Positions 32,302 to 43,674 of a DNA stretch of 48,979 nucleotides are shown one piece after another. The DNA is from Dimargaris cristalligena. Its lineage: Eukaryota > Kickxellomycota > Dimargaritomycetes > Dimargaritales > Dimargaritaceae. Where the stretch lies: assembly GCA_027576995.1 (NCBI GenBank), contig JANBQC010000163.1:1-48979 (forward strand), in the 5' to 3' direction. Both the position numbers and the translations under genes were made by a program. The notes beneath the pieces are model-generated. The model had not been told where the DNA came from. It saw nothing but the letters and a program-made list of their open reading frames with translations, and ran no database searches. Within the stretch, counting starts at the first letter, position 1; each line of letters starts with the position of its first letter.

Positions 32302-33568
32302 ATGGCGGCCGTCACCCGTTCCCAAATCGCTACTTTTCGCCTCACTTCCAATATCGAGCTCTGCTTTAAGTTCATGTTCATTTTACTGTACCTATTCGAC
32401 CATACCCTGATATTCTTCTTTTTGAGAACGTCGTTTTCCAAGGTAAGTCTGCCCCAGCACCACCCGACTCGCCCATTATTATGTACAATTGAGCCAAATT
32501 AATCCGGTTAGCCGATCATATTATATCACTCATGGCCATTCTATGTGTGCTAACTAGACTATACCCCCCTCCTATCAATACAATGCATTGGCTCGGTACT
32601 AACCAATCGCCCCGCTATCTATTATGTATAGTTCATTGCTCTTCGGGGATCCTCAATGTCGCTGGCCTGGTCGTCGATGGCCATTCTGTGCCTCAATTTC
32701 TTTAGTATTATGCGACATGTTTCCCTCCGCCCGTCCACGAGTTTAGTCATCGACTTTGTTGGCCAATGTAAGTGTACTCGAAGGTTTTCCCTAGGAGGGT
32801 TGGTACTATACCAGCGTTTAATTTTGGTGGCTAAAGAATGTGCAATATCGTGTTTACATATGGAATGACCATTATCCTTGATCCATCGTATCGCTTTTCT
32901 AACCTACCTATTATCTACTTATACTGTCACCCATACCCATACCTATACCATATCCCTTATCACATCTCGACTACCCAAACTGTGCGTGTTACCAACCCCT
33001 TCCAACAGCATGGCAAAACAAAACAATCGTCCTTGCCTTTGTGGATGGAGGCATTATGGCCATGCAATTACTATGGGTTGTGATTCTCTTTCGCTCGTAC
33101 CACCCAGCTTTTCAGCCCGAGACATCGCCAGGTGACGTGGCGGCCTCCCCCCTTGACCAAGAACGAGTAGAGGCCCTCCTAGCCCAGTTAGCGGATACGC
33201 TACGTCAGCACCCGGGCTCGCATCTCTCGGCCTCACCCACCATGGTCGCAGCTATGGCCCTACGGCCAGGCTCCGAACGGTCTCCAACACTTCCCCAGAG
33301 ACCAGTATCCGAGATGGTCCCGGCAAGTTCATCGTCACCATCATCATCCTTGGGCTCAGCTGCCGCGAATCCCGAACAAGCCAATTTGCTTTCCCCATCA
33401 TCCCACGCGGTCCAAACCCAGGATGATGATCACTTGGAAGCCGAAGCCCCCACCACTGACGGACTTCTTTTCGACTTGACATGGGCCACCATTACTGATA
33501 CCTATCGAATTTCCCGAGAGATTTTCAATCCAACGTCGGCGGACGACAACATCCAGCTTCCCGTTTAA
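32302..33568 (+). CDS. DUF1746 multi-span membrane protein
   Basis: Three exons: 32302-32442, 32632-32767, 33009-33568 (278 aa). Introns start GTAAGTCTG and GTAAGTGTA; the first has a TACTAAC branch site; phases 0 and 1 match. About four hydrophobic helices are visible: FKFMFILLYLF, then IFFFL; MAILCLNFFSI; and AMQLLWVVILF. The block SLVIDFVGQ followed by a short loop and the last helix matches the fungal DUF1746 domain, which also occurs in a subunit of the Golgi Dsc E3 ligase group. The C-terminal 140 residues are soluble, rich in Ser, Pro, Ala and acidic residues, with an LDQERVEALLAQLADTL helix. Start at the first ATG with a purine at -3. Exact role unknown. Confidence 0.75.
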
Positions 33569-34938
33569 ACAGCTGCGGAAAACTGCGATTGGTATTATTA
33601 GTAGTAGGAGAGTTTACTACCAGCTATGTGTCCGCTCTGCCCTATCCATGTTTAAAAAGCTAATTTGTACTTTACCATTCATTGCTGATGCCCGAGTTCT
33701 ATTCGAAGGAACCATACATCGCTCGAAATTTAAATATTTACATTTACATAAACACACGTTGTTGAATAGACCTGTGTATCTGTGTGGCGACGGGCCCCTT
33801 CGTGAAAATGGCATATTGCTCGAAAGTAGCTGGAAGCGTCCAGCCAATTCCTGCCAGTGAAATGACGTCGTGGTCAAGCCCCATTTTTGTGTACAGGACC
33901 ATAGTTGGGGAGGTTGAGTGGCTTGATTGTATACCGCCAAGACATTCGAAAGTCCCATCTGCTGGTCAACCGTGGCTGCGTTCTAAGAATAGTCAATATA
34001 CCCAGGATGAACCCGTGACAATGGTGTGGCGCTTGGCGATATTTAATTGGCCCTTCATAATAACATGGGGGGGGAGAGAGAGGAGGGGGGCACTGCTATT
34101 ACTCTAGAATAGCATGAAGGAGGGAGGACATCCAAAGACTTAAAAAAGACTCGAAGGGTCTAAAATTAGACACATTCTCTCCTTTTATGTCACCACAACC
34201 GCGAATGAACAAACGCAAGCATGGATGGGGAAAGGGTGTATGTTCTGCTGCCGTTGTCGGGATTTGGACAGCACACACTGGTGGAAAAGGATGGCGGGTA
34301 CCTAACTGATTGATGCAGAACACGGTAAGGGCCAATCGGCGGAGTATCAGGGATTTACGGTTTCACCTGGGGTGATTATAGCCATGAATGAAGGGAAGGC
34401 CCTCCCCCCACCCTTGTAGATGGAGGGGTGTCCGACTCTATTTGGGTGTCCCTGGGAGGGGCTATTTCAGAATAACCAAAGACCGTGGTGGAGAGTGGGC
34501 TGCAGAATGGTGGGAACCTACCTGAAATTACAAGCCCCGTTGTTTGGGGTTGATGGAGTAAAAGGAGACTTCGCTTAGTTTAAGCAAGTGGCTTTCTTGT
34601 ATTCGGTTTTAAGGGCATTTGCAATCAAGCCACAGGTGTGAATTAACCTTGATTAAGCTAGGAGCACAGTGTAAGAAGGGCGGAGGTTTAAGGTGGTGGT
34701 AGAATATGGGAGTAGTTCAGCAGGGCTGTATAATGAAAAATCCATTTGATGAGGCAAATACTACTGGTTGAAAATAAACATCCCACCGAGTTTCCCATAC
34801 ACATATCAGTTAAACCCTTATACAACCAAGCTGAACTTCACCCATATTAAGAAGTACTGGTAGGGTGGGGGATTGCCCCTCCAACTGTCGGGGGGACAGA
34901 GACCAAAAAAACTCTTGTACTAGTAGTACAAGTGGGTA
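33569..34938. other. Intergenic region without recognised gene
   Basis: Several 70-110 codon open frames overlap on both strands, none with a recognisable product or splice context. G-rich plus-strand tracts occur near 34065-34090 and 34860-34900. Confidence 0.5.
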
Positions 34939-35211
34939 TCACATAGTCAGTGTGATTGGTAGTGTCGTTCCTTCCTTCAACGAGCGAGACCAGTAAATGG
35001 GGTTCTTTTTTGAATGTACAGTTAAGACGAATGAACAGGTATGATGGTCTGAGAGATGTGAGATAGTATGGGCTAGAGATGATCGCTGCGTCTGTTTTGC
35101 CTGAACTGAAGACCGAGAGAGGAGGGTGAGAAGTTCGGCGGCCGGAACCGGAGAGGACATGTCGGCCGGAATTCCTGGTGGTGGGCTAATCTTTGGCATG
35201 CTACATGTGCC
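34939..35211 (-). CDS. Possible terminal exon of a small unknown protein
   Basis: A minus-strand frame open from an acceptor TTTCCGCTGCAG (exon start 35211) to TGA at 34939; the ATG at 35199 would give 86 aa. It begins MPKISPPPGIPADMSSPVPA and continues with a Leu/Ser-rich helix (AAELLTLLSRSS). Third positions look coding in the first half. No upstream exon was convincingly placed; a region at 35365-35430 reads PLAIEALMLQDIL but does not join. Function unknown. Confidence 0.35.
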   Translation of the reverse strand, partial: GTCSMPKISPPPGIPADMSSPVPAAELLTLLSRSSVQAKQTQRSSLAHTISHLSDHHTCSFVLTVHSKKNPIYWSRSLKEGTTLPITLTM

Positions 35212-35679
35212 CTGCAGCGGAAAAAGAGATGTACTAATAAAGAGGTGGTGCTGATACAATTATATATATAATATATATTTGCATACATAAATGTATAGTA
35301 TATTTTGATGGAAAAGAAGGGGGCCACACGGCAACTGCTTGCTATTATTATATGGCCGGCAGTGAAGAGAATGCGGTGCAGGTTAGAATGTCCTGCAGCA
35401 TAAGAGCTTCAATGGCCAGGGGATAGATAGGAAGTTGGGATTATGGTCAGTTGTGTAAGTCGTGACTGTGTTGCAATGCCCTTCCCTTACTTTCCTTTGC
35501 CCCTCTCAGCAGCTAAGGGGAAAGAATGGAGGAGACCGATGCGTCTGTTGTATACTATTAATAAGGGCTTTTTTTTACTGCTGCTGGGCTTATTGCCCAT
35601 GAGCTGAACTGAACTAAATAAGTGTGCGCGGGTGTGTGTGTAACTACCGTGCCCTATCCCAGCCCGAATTCCTGCTCCG

Positions 35680-35705
35680 CTCTCTCTCTCTCTCTCTCTC
35701 TCTCT
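35680..35705. repeat. (TC)n microsatellite
   Basis: An uninterrupted CT run in the pyrimidine-rich leader of the kinase gene. Confidence 0.9.
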
Positions 35706-37245
35706 ACGCGGGCCCTGTCAGCTGTCTGGCCGCTCCTCCAGGGCAGGGCGCATATACTTTTGCCTGTCCACCACACCTGCCTGGATCGTTTTACTACTAC
35801 TAATAACTAACACAGCTTTGCTTAACCACCAACTACTTCGTTGTCCACTGGGGCGGTTTGCTCTACTACTTTTACTTTACTTTACTTTACTTCTCCTCTT
35901 CTTATCGCCAACTGTCGTCGACACGCACTGCTGTTGTCGTTGGTTGCGCATTCCCTTTCCTCTCCTTTCCCTTCGCTTTCCGACCTTGGCCGCATATATT
36001 CTCGGATGTACCAGTTATATAGCCTTCGCTGATGCCACCCCTCCTCCTCCTTCTCGTAAACCCTAGACTCTCTTGATTCATGACCTGCCCCATCTCTCGC
36101 ATTCCCCCCCCTGTCGACTCCTTCCACTGCTCCTGCCTTTCCTTCATCTCACCCTGCGGGTCAGTATCCGTGTTCGGCCCCGCTCTACCTCTCTTCCCTG
36201 CGTCGCCAGTGTCTTTCACAACCGGTAAGTTTAACTACGCTCCAGACCCATATAGAGCAGTATCGGTATGCCTTTAACCCCTGTCCTGCTGGGCCACCGT
36301 GTACCTAGACGGGTTCCAGTTCCGTGCTCCCAAAGAGTGCGAGCATCGCTGGTGGATCCGTCCTCTATTCCTCCCAGCTGATGGGTGCCACAGGCCAACC
36401 CTTGGGGTGTATGTGTGTGTGTATAGGGGGGGGTGACCTTCCAGCCCCGCGGGCGTAGTCATACTATACAATAAGGACTTATTCGGCCTGTGGTGGATTT
36501 CATTACTGCCCTCCCCCAGCGGCTGGGTGCCGGAGCTGCCCTGCGTTGACGTGCACGGGGTAGAAGACTGCCCCTAGTTCGTTTGGTGGGTTGTTTTCTT
36601 GTTGCTGAAAGAGGGGTCTATGAGGCAAAGTCAGGAAATCGAGACAAGGCCACGCGTGCGCACAGCCGGGGTTTGGTGCATGTATGTGGCTATTGTGCCG
36701 AAAACATCCCGGTCATCCCGCTTCTGTTTGCACCTACTTTCTCTATGTATGCTGTATGCGCACCCCCCCCCTCTTTCTTCATGGGGGAGGAGACCCCAGC
36801 GGCGGCGGGGGGAGGTGGCTACGCTTTCCCTATCCTTTTGTTTATGCGCGCCCGGCTTGGCTGTCCGTCATCGGTTAGAGTTCGACCTTTCTTATTTTCC
36901 ACCCGCGCGGTCTCTCTCTCTCTCCATCACCCCATCCGTTGGGATTTTTATTGAAGGTGCCATGGTGGTGCTGGGCCTTTCTTTTCGAAACTCCCTTCTT
37001 TCCTTCTGGCGAGGCCTTCTATATATTATTCCTTCGCCCTCCTTGGCCTACACTACCTTCTCTGTGGGGGTTTGGGTTGCCCATTAAGCCAAAGACCCTT
37101 GCATATAAGCGCACACTGCACCTACTTGCCACCGCCCTATCGGTATTGTATAGTATTACTTTCTATAAGAATTGTCCGACTCTGACATCCCAGCCCATTG
37201 TCACTTTCGCCCTATTTTCTCTTTTCCTTCCTCATTGCATCACTG

Positions 37246-37270
37246 CTACTACTACTACTACTACTACTAC
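37246..37270. repeat. (CTA)n trinucleotide repeat
   Basis: About eight CTA units upstream of the kinase, inside its presumed 5' UTR intron. Confidence 0.9.
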
Positions 37271-37719
37271 AACCCCTCTAACCCTTGATTTTCCTGCCTC
37301 CCCCCTAACCCTTTTTTCTTGAGTGACCCGGCCCTTGTCCGTTCCCTCTCGTTTGTATTTTCCAGTGCCCCGTACCGGCTCCCCCTCCCCAGTTTCCCCA
37401 CTGCAAAGCCCTCTCTTTCTTCCACACTCAAGCACACATTCCCTCTCCGCCCCTTCTCCAACTTTTATTGCCCTTGGTCAGCTCCTAACCCAAACTCTCT
37501 TTTTGCTGTCTATTTGAATTCTTTTTGCCCATTGTATATTCGCCTGTTCCTTGTATACACAGCCCTTAGCATTCCACAGCTGGCCTTAAAGTGTTCGTAT
37601 AGCATTCCGTTTTGTGAAACCCCTCCCTCCCTCGTCTGATAGTACTTCCCTGCTCGAGTTGCCCCCACCCCTACACGCCTTGGCAGTTTATCGGCCCTAC
37701 CAACCTTAGCCTTGCAAAA

Positions 37720-40488
37720 ATGATGCAAGTACCCATGCCTATGCCCATGGTGGACGACAAAAGCCGCATGATCCCTATGCCAAATCCTGCCATGGGCCGG
37801 CCCATCACCACCGCCAATGCCGAGTCCCAAATGCACGCCATGATGAACGAAATGGACCCATTCGCCCGGCGGCGCTCCGCCTTCCCAACCCCCTCCGTCA
37901 ATCCGTCCGCCTCCACTCACCTCAAGCGGTCCACCACCGCCGCCTCTAAAGACCCCACCAGTGCCCCGACCATTTACGGTTACCGGTTAACCAAGTCCCT
38001 TGGTCGGGGTACTTTCAGTAAGGTCTACCTGGGGGTAAATAAGGCCACTGATGAGCATGTGGCCCTCAAATTCATCAAAAACCGCCCCGGTAGCAAATCG
38101 GATAAACACGAAATCCGCGTGCAACGGGAGATTAACATCCTCACCCTCATTCAGCACCCCAATATCATTTCCATCAAAAAGCGGGCCGATACCACCAATA
38201 ATACCATTTTAGTCATGGAGTATGCCCAGGGTGGTGAGCTGCTCTCATATATCCGCCAGCACGGCCGATTACAGGAGCAGGAGGCCCGCGTCTTTTTCCG
38301 CCAAATCGTCTCCGCCATTGACTACTGCCACAAAAACTGCGTCCTACACCGCGACTTAAAGCTCGAAAACGTCATGCTTGATGCGCGTAAGAGTATCAAA
38401 ATCATTGACTTTGGCTTTGCCAATACCTTCCGGTACGATAGCCTACTGGACACATTCTGCGGTTCCCCCTTCTACGCAGCCCCTGAAATGGTCAACGGGG
38501 TGAAATATGTTGGCCCCGAGGTCGATATTTGGAGTATGGGGGTCATTCTTTTCTTCATGCTCTGTGGCCGAACCCCCTTCGAGGGTGAAAACCTACGCGA
38601 AATCTACCAGAAGATTTCCCAGGGCCATTACACCATTCCCCCCAACACCAGCATCTCGAATTCCGCCGCCGACTTGATCCGGCGCATGCTTAATACTGCC
38701 AAGGAGAGCCGGATCAAGATGCACGATATCCGCCATCATCCCTGGGTAATGGAGACCTACGGGCAACCCCCCGACGACCATTTCCCACCTAGACTTAATC
38801 ACTCGTCCCTACAGCCCCGGCCCCAGATTATCAAGGAGCTGGTCGCCCGCCATAACTACACCGAGCGGGAGGTTCGGGAGTCTCTCAAGGCCTATCCACC
38901 TGGCAGCCATCCCATTGTGGCCCTCTACTACCTCTACGCCGATTATCTAGATCGACGCCAACGTCAGAAATCCCAGAGCATCAGCCGACAACCACCTTCC
39001 CTGGAACAAAAGACGTCGACTAGCCGGGACAAGCCGGCTATCCGTATGTCCATGCCCGTGGGCGATCGGGCACCCTCCTCCCCGGGCGCCTTTACCAAGA
39101 ATGGTTCAATGGCGGACAATAAAGCCCGGCGCAGCTTCCACCCGGTCAATTCCAACGGAGGCCTCCGCCCCGACGGACGGGGGGCGTATGGCTCGGCTGA
39201 GGAGCATGCCCGATTGCATGAAATCCATGCCGAACGGGCTCGCAAGCATAGTAACTCCTCGGCCCGGCGGGAGTCTAATGGCCACCCCTCGGTCCCCGGA
39301 GCCCCCTATATTCCCGGAGGTCCACCTAACAGCGAGTATTTTGAGCGTCCCAAACATCATTCCCAGAATTTGGGCGAGAGTCCAGGGGGCGGTGGTACCT
39401 CGTTCTTTTCATCCATCCTGGGCGGTTCTAGGTCGGGTGTTAACAGTAAGAGCGGCCACTTTGACCAGGGTTCATTGGGTAATCTGTCCGTCGGAGTCAT
39501 TGATTCCTCCGCCCCGAACCTGGAGAAGAAGAATCGCAAGTCGGCCATTTTCCACTCCATCATTATGAAGGCCCGTAAATCCATGCCGTTCCTTATCCGA
39601 GCCCAACATTCGCCCCCAACCTCGCCTATGATGCCCTCGCCCCACATTGTTCCGCCCACCCCCCAAATCCGGGCTACGAAAGGCAGGTCGCTAGACCCCC
39701 GCTTCCAGAACCCCATGGACGCATTTAACAACGGTGCTCTCGATCCCCGGATGATAGCGGTGCCTATGAGTGCCCCCGCAACCCCTCTATCGCCATCGTT
39801 TCCGCCAGGCCCGATGCCCTACTCGGCTTTCCTGCCTGGCCAAGCGGTCCCCGCGCCGATGCCACCGCCCCCCACTTCCCCGCTTAATCACCCGGCCATG
39901 CATATGATGCACCCCATGCCACCCACCAAACATGTTATTACCCAGTCGAATTTGGGCGAGCCCCACCTAGTGGCCTCCCCCCGGGTCGGCTCTGAAATTA
40001 CGGCGGCGGCGGCGGCTGCCGCTGCTTTAGCACCCCAGTCCGCCCACGGCTCCCCTACCCTACTGGCGGTTCCCTCTCCGATGATGCCTCCGCCGCAACC
40101 CCCCCTGGTCGTCCCCGCGCCCATGCCGCCGCCCCACATACCTGCCCCATCGTCCCCCCTTGGCGGTGGCGCCCCCAGAAAGACGGATGACGAACGGACC
40201 GGTCTGTCGGCTTTTTTGGAAGACCGGCGCAACACTAACCTGCCTTTGGAGGAGCTACGGAGCCGGGTGGACCGGATCGTCGCGAACCACAGTATTGAGA
40301 GAATCGAAACGAAACCCTTTAGATTCTTCTGTAGCTGTCGAGCCGGCAAGTACCGCGGCCAGTCGTTTGACCTTATTTTCACCAACCCGGCCCCAGGGAC
40401 GAACTCCATTTGCTTCCGCCACACCAAGGGGAATTGGATTACATTTAAAAAGATGGTCAATCGATTCTACAAGGACATGGGCATTTAA
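37720..40488 (+). CDS. Serine/threonine kinase, KIN1/KIN2-MARK family
   Basis: A single exon of 922 aa. The kinase domain spans about residues 88-348: Gly loop LGRGTFSKV (94-102), ATP-anchoring Lys in VALKF (K117), catalytic HRDLKLEN (210-217), DFG (230-232), activation loop DTFCGSP with Thr245 as the likely LKB1-type phosphosite, and AAPE (253-256). A UBA-like helical segment follows (YTEREVRESLKAYPPGSHP). The middle, about 400 residues, is Ser/Pro-rich with a run of Ala near 765-775 encoded by GCN repeats. The last 55 residues (ETKPFRFFCS, FRHTKGNWITFKKMVNRF) look like the KA1 membrane-binding domain. KIN1/MARK kinases act in polarity, exocytosis and septation at the cell cortex. The N-terminus is Met/Pro-rich. 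AATAAA overlaps the stop codon. Confidence 0.9.
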   Translation: MMQVPMPMPMVDDKSRMIPMPNPAMGRPITTANAESQMHAMMNEMDPFARRRSAFPTPSVNPSASTHLKRSTTAASKDPTSAPTIYGYRLTKSLGRGTFSKVYLGVNKATDEHVALKFIKNRPGSKSDKHEIRVQREINILTLIQHPNIISIKKRADTTNNTILVMEYAQGGELLSYIRQHGRLQEQEARVFFRQIVSAIDYCHKNCVLHRDLKLENVMLDARKSIKIIDFGFANTFRYDSLLDTFCGSPFYAAPEMVNGVKYVGPEVDIWSMGVILFFMLCGRTPFEGENLREIYQKISQGHYTIPPNTSISNSAADLIRRMLNTAKESRIKMHDIRHHPWVMETYGQPPDDHFPPRLNHSSLQPRPQIIKELVARHNYTEREVRESLKAYPPGSHPIVALYYLYADYLDRRQRQKSQSISRQPPSLEQKTSTSRDKPAIRMSMPVGDRAPSSPGAFTKNGSMADNKARRSFHPVNSNGGLRPDGRGAYGSAEEHARLHEIHAERARKHSNSSARRESNGHPSVPGAPYIPGGPPNSEYFERPKHHSQNLGESPGGGGTSFFSSILGGSRSGVNSKSGHFDQGSLGNLSVGVIDSSAPNLEKKNRKSAIFHSIIMKARKSMPFLIRAQHSPPTSPMMPSPHIVPPTPQIRATKGRSLDPRFQNPMDAFNNGALDPRMIAVPMSAPATPLSPSFPPGPMPYSAFLPGQAVPAPMPPPPTSPLNHPAMHMMHPMPPTKHVITQSNLGEPHLVASPRVGSEITAAAAAAAALAPQSAHGSPTLLAVPSPMMPPPQPPLVVPAPMPPPHIPAPSSPLGGGAPRKTDDERTGLSAFLEDRRNTNLPLEELRSRVDRIVANHSIERIETKPFRFFCSCRAGKYRGQSFDLIFTNPAPGTNSICFRHTKGNWITFKKMVNRFYKDMGI

Positions 40489-40493
40489 ATAAA
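40488..40493 (+). promoter_or_regulatory. AATAAA poly(A) signal overlapping the kinase stop codon
   Basis: AATAAA begins on the last A of the TAA stop. If used, the 3' UTR would be extremely short; a T-rich region follows. Confidence 0.35.
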
Positions 40494-41899
40494 GCAATGT
40501 ATGGCCCATCGTTTGCCTATCACATACACACACCTCCCTTCACCCTTTTGTTCCCTCGCTACCATTACGTCATTTGACCTGGCATTACTTGACTTATAGG
40601 CAATGCAGGTTTGTATTTATGCCCCTTCCCCTGTCTTCCTATCAAACATTCGCACACACCACTGCTTCACACCACCCCCTTTTTATACCCGACTGTTTGT
40701 ATTTTGGGATACATGATGATTTAAGTTCTTTTTAGTTTTGCGTTATCGTTTATACTTTATTCTTCACCATTTGGTTATGACTCTTTCCTCCTTTTCCGAC
40801 ATGACCGATCAATTTTATATCACTATCCCGCCTAGTTGACTGGTGTCCCTTTTTTTATCCATACATTTATCCTTTCGGCCTATCCCATATCTATTCTCAC
40901 CTGGTTTGTGTACGTGACATCCGGCCTTTTTACACTCCCAATTATAGGCTTTACTGAATCTATCAAAATATCCCCCTTCCGATTCTAAATCCACCCCCTT
41001 TTATTCATTGAAAAACAAACCTTGTGTTGTATGTTATATATATAATAATTTGGTCTCTGACCCAATCAGCCATACATATAGTTTTTGCATGGCCCTATTC
41101 TTTTCAATTTCGTTGTCGTTGGTTTTTCTCGATATTGACGCCTCACTAGTACCTTGGGTTCCTCTCCCAAGGTGGAAAATCCCCAATACTAGTCGCCCCG
41201 ATTTGATCTATTTCGCATATTACTCATATATATATCTATACTACCATTAATATTTCTCGTTGGCCTACCGTTTCCCTTGTTGATGGTGAAGCACTTTGTG
41301 TATGCCCTCTCAGTGATTCGGTTATATTCCATTCCCCTCGATTCATCTCTTCACACTATTCGGTTGAACACAGCAGAGTGTATGGTGCCCCCTTCCGCCT
41401 GTGCATGTTCCCTGGCTGCCTTCGTATTATCCTTATTTCTCTCACTATCGCTATATCTGCCTTAATAATATAATCAACCTCTCCATTATCCTGGTACCCA
41501 ATGGGTTGTTTAGTATTGCTATATGAATGGGACTACACAGCGAGTGATTTTGTTTAAACTGTATGGTAGCGGTTTAAATATTGAATGGTTTAGCGTGGGC
41601 TTTCTGAGGCGATGTATGGAGCTACAATGCGCCATGCTATCTAAATAACATTTCAATTGATGAGATGTATGATGAAAGGAACGGCCAGCCATAGCCAGAA
41701 TCCCACTTCTAAGACTAACGATACCAGGCAGGCATACGCAATACACAATTAAGGTTCATTAACTATTTATTAGTACAATTCCACTGAAAAAAAAACAATA
41801 ATAGATATCTCCTAGAAGGAGATGGGGAGGGAAAAGAAGAGAGGAGGGGGACTTTTGACAAGTGATTGAAAGGTAATTTTCCTTAGGGAATTTCATGAT
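40489..41899. other. Convergent T-rich intergenic region
   Basis: Lies between the kinase (+) and SPF27 (-) stops. The plus strand is T/C-rich up to about 41470, then A-rich toward the SPF27 end. Open frames at 41008-41250 and 41277-41465 are hydrophobic only because of T-richness. No gene recognised. Confidence 0.6.
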
Positions 41900-41904
41900 T
41901 TATT
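41899..41904 (-). promoter_or_regulatory. AATAAA poly(A) signal overlapping the SPF27 stop codon
   Basis: On the minus strand the last codons read GAA TAA A, so AATAAA contains the stop codon itself, as in the convergent kinase gene. Confidence 0.3.
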
Positions 41905-43674
41905 CAGTAGTGACAGTAGTTGTTTGGGGCACCGTGCCAGGGAAATTCAACCGCTCGTATTCTTCCATTTCAGCCAATTCCTTTTCCAGATGTTCGCAGG
42001 CAAGTTGGAGTTGGATGTTTTGGGTAGTGGTTTCCATCCATTGCTGTTCGAGGGTGTCCAGCGTGCGCTGGGCCTTCAGCTATTTTGTATGTTTTTTTTG
42101 CGGGTTGGTTGGTTTAGAAGAGCGGGAAGAGTGCAAAGAATTAGTACTGAAATGGTTAAAAGGGAGGGTACAATTGGCCAGCCCCTTTCCATATACCCTA
42201 GTCTATATATATATATATATATATAGATATGTGTGTGTGTGTGTGTCAAAACAAAGCAAGTAATAAGATGGCATAAAACCTACCTGAAGGGTTTGGCGTT
42301 CACGGTTAATATCTAAATTAACCCTATCTAAATCCGCCTTGGTGGCCTCACACGCTGACTGCGTTTGCTGCAATTCGTTGTTAAACGTCCGCCAGGTGTT
42401 TGGACCCGTCTTTTGGAGAGTGTCGAGATTGGTTTGCCTAGTAGTGCAACGAGGATGGCGATGATTATTTACAAGCGGTAAAAATAATCGGGAATTAAAA
42501 CAGCTAATCCAAATCGCGAGGGGTGGGTGGGTGGGTAGGTTCACAGCCCGAGTCCATTAGTCTACTATACTCGGCTATGGATCAATCATATCTACTTGGA
42601 TTTAAGATGTGTGTGTGTGGAAAGAGGAGGGAAGGGGGAGGGGCAGCAATCAGAAAGGCGCAACATGAACCTTCTCAAATTCGACGGATAATTTACTTAC
42701 CTGATGGTCTGGTGCTGGGCCTGGGCTTCCGCGTTGCGGAGGGCCTTCAGCCATTCCGTTACCTGGGTGGGATCCGAGGGCTCGGGGACATCGTACCGGG
42801 ACGTGTCCAAAGGGGGTAGTTTGCGACCGCTAGTCACCCGCTGCCATTCGGTGTGCAGTATGGGCGAGCCCTGTTCGACCGACATGGGCCCAGTGTATTT
42901 AAAAAACCCCGGCTATACTCGTTAGTACTATGATCAGCCGATGGGTGGTCTCGTCAACCAGTCCGAATCTAACCTCTCCCGCCCATATAATAAAAGGAGG
43001 GGGGCATGGATTCCACCCTGCGATTGGGGATATAACTAGAGGGCCAGGATCACTCGGAGAATTCATATACGTTAGGTACTAAGTGCCTATGACCCCAATT
43101 AAACCTACATTAAATAGTTCGGGTACCGGTGGAACATGGGCCAGGTAGTCGCCTTGCACAAATGGTACACCGTTCATTTCCTGGGCGATGAGGCTATCGA
43201 CTTTCCGCTTAGTATCTACATTGGTAAAGGAGATGGGTGAAAATATGGATTAGTCGTTAACAAAGAAGAGTTGGTGATGGGTGGAGGGTATACATGCTTG
43301 TATAAAATAGCCGTTTGCAGAGGGAAAGAGAGCGTGTGTGTGTATACAACACACCATCCCTGCCAGACCAAAATATTCTGGGCCCTTTGGTATGCCCAAT
43401 GGCGTAGGGCCGACGATAACTATTATTAGCAATTACCTTCATTGTCGTAATCGTTATCGATATCTGGCGTAGAAAGCAGAGGAAAGGCCCGGGAAAGTTG
43501 AGCCATGTGTAATAGGGTTTTACAGATGGTTAGTGACAGGGAGAATCCATAGTTACGCAGGTTCCCTATTTTAGCGCATGGGATGACCCCTCCAAATAGC
43601 CAAGTAAACGCCTGGGGCTGAATGCGGCCGTGCATTGGGCAGCACTTACAGGGTAGGGAATCAACGACGTCCAT
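41900..43674 (-). CDS. Pre-mRNA splicing factor SPF27 / BCAS2 homologue
   Basis: Six minus-strand exons: 43674-43650, 43463-43437, 43215-43109, 42912-42701, 42437-42284, 42079-41900 (234 aa; human BCAS2 225). Phases agree at all five introns; donors are GTAAGT/GTAATT/GTAGGT. It opens MDVVDSLPYIDNDYDNED, matching the VDALPYFDQGYE start of BCAS2. Exon 3 gives KRKVDSLIAQEM, exon 4 PPLDTSRYDVPEP (BCAS2 SMKRYELPAP) and a helix to QHQTIR, exon 5 NLDTLQKTGPNTWRTFNNEL (BCAS2 [20 protein letters not shown]), exon 6 a coiled coil ending LEKELAEMEEYER. SPF27 is a core member of the Prp19/NineTeen complex that activates the spliceosome. Intron 5 holds a TA/GT microsatellite. The gene is absent from S. 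cerevisiae as a clear orthologue. Confidence 0.88.
42204..42246. repeat. (TA)n(GT)n compound microsatellite
   Basis: A TA run (about 42204-42225) followed by a GT run (42231-42246), inside the last intron of the SPF27 gene. Confidence 0.9.

Larger units (their letters stand above)
35212..37719. other. Long pyrimidine-rich leader/promoter of the kinase gene
   Basis: From about 35640 the plus strand is strongly C/T-rich with several simple repeats: (TC)n at 35680-35705, (TTTAC)4 at 35871-35890, (CTA)n at 37246-37270. A good donor ACCG|GTAAGT at 36225 and an acceptor CAACCTTAG at 37709 suggest a 1.5-kb intron in the 5' UTR of the kinase gene. Open frames here are by-products of the low complexity. 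No RNA gene recognised. Confidence 0.5.

Noticed and set aside
36583..37087. Overlapping 120-160 codon frames upstream of the kinase
   Set aside because: They arise from C/T-rich low-complexity DNA in a presumed 5' UTR intron; all three frames are open for the same reason.
39888..40460. 190-codon minus-strand open frame opposite the kinase C-terminus
   Set aside because: A composition shadow of the kinase; Gly runs mirror the Ala/Pro codons.
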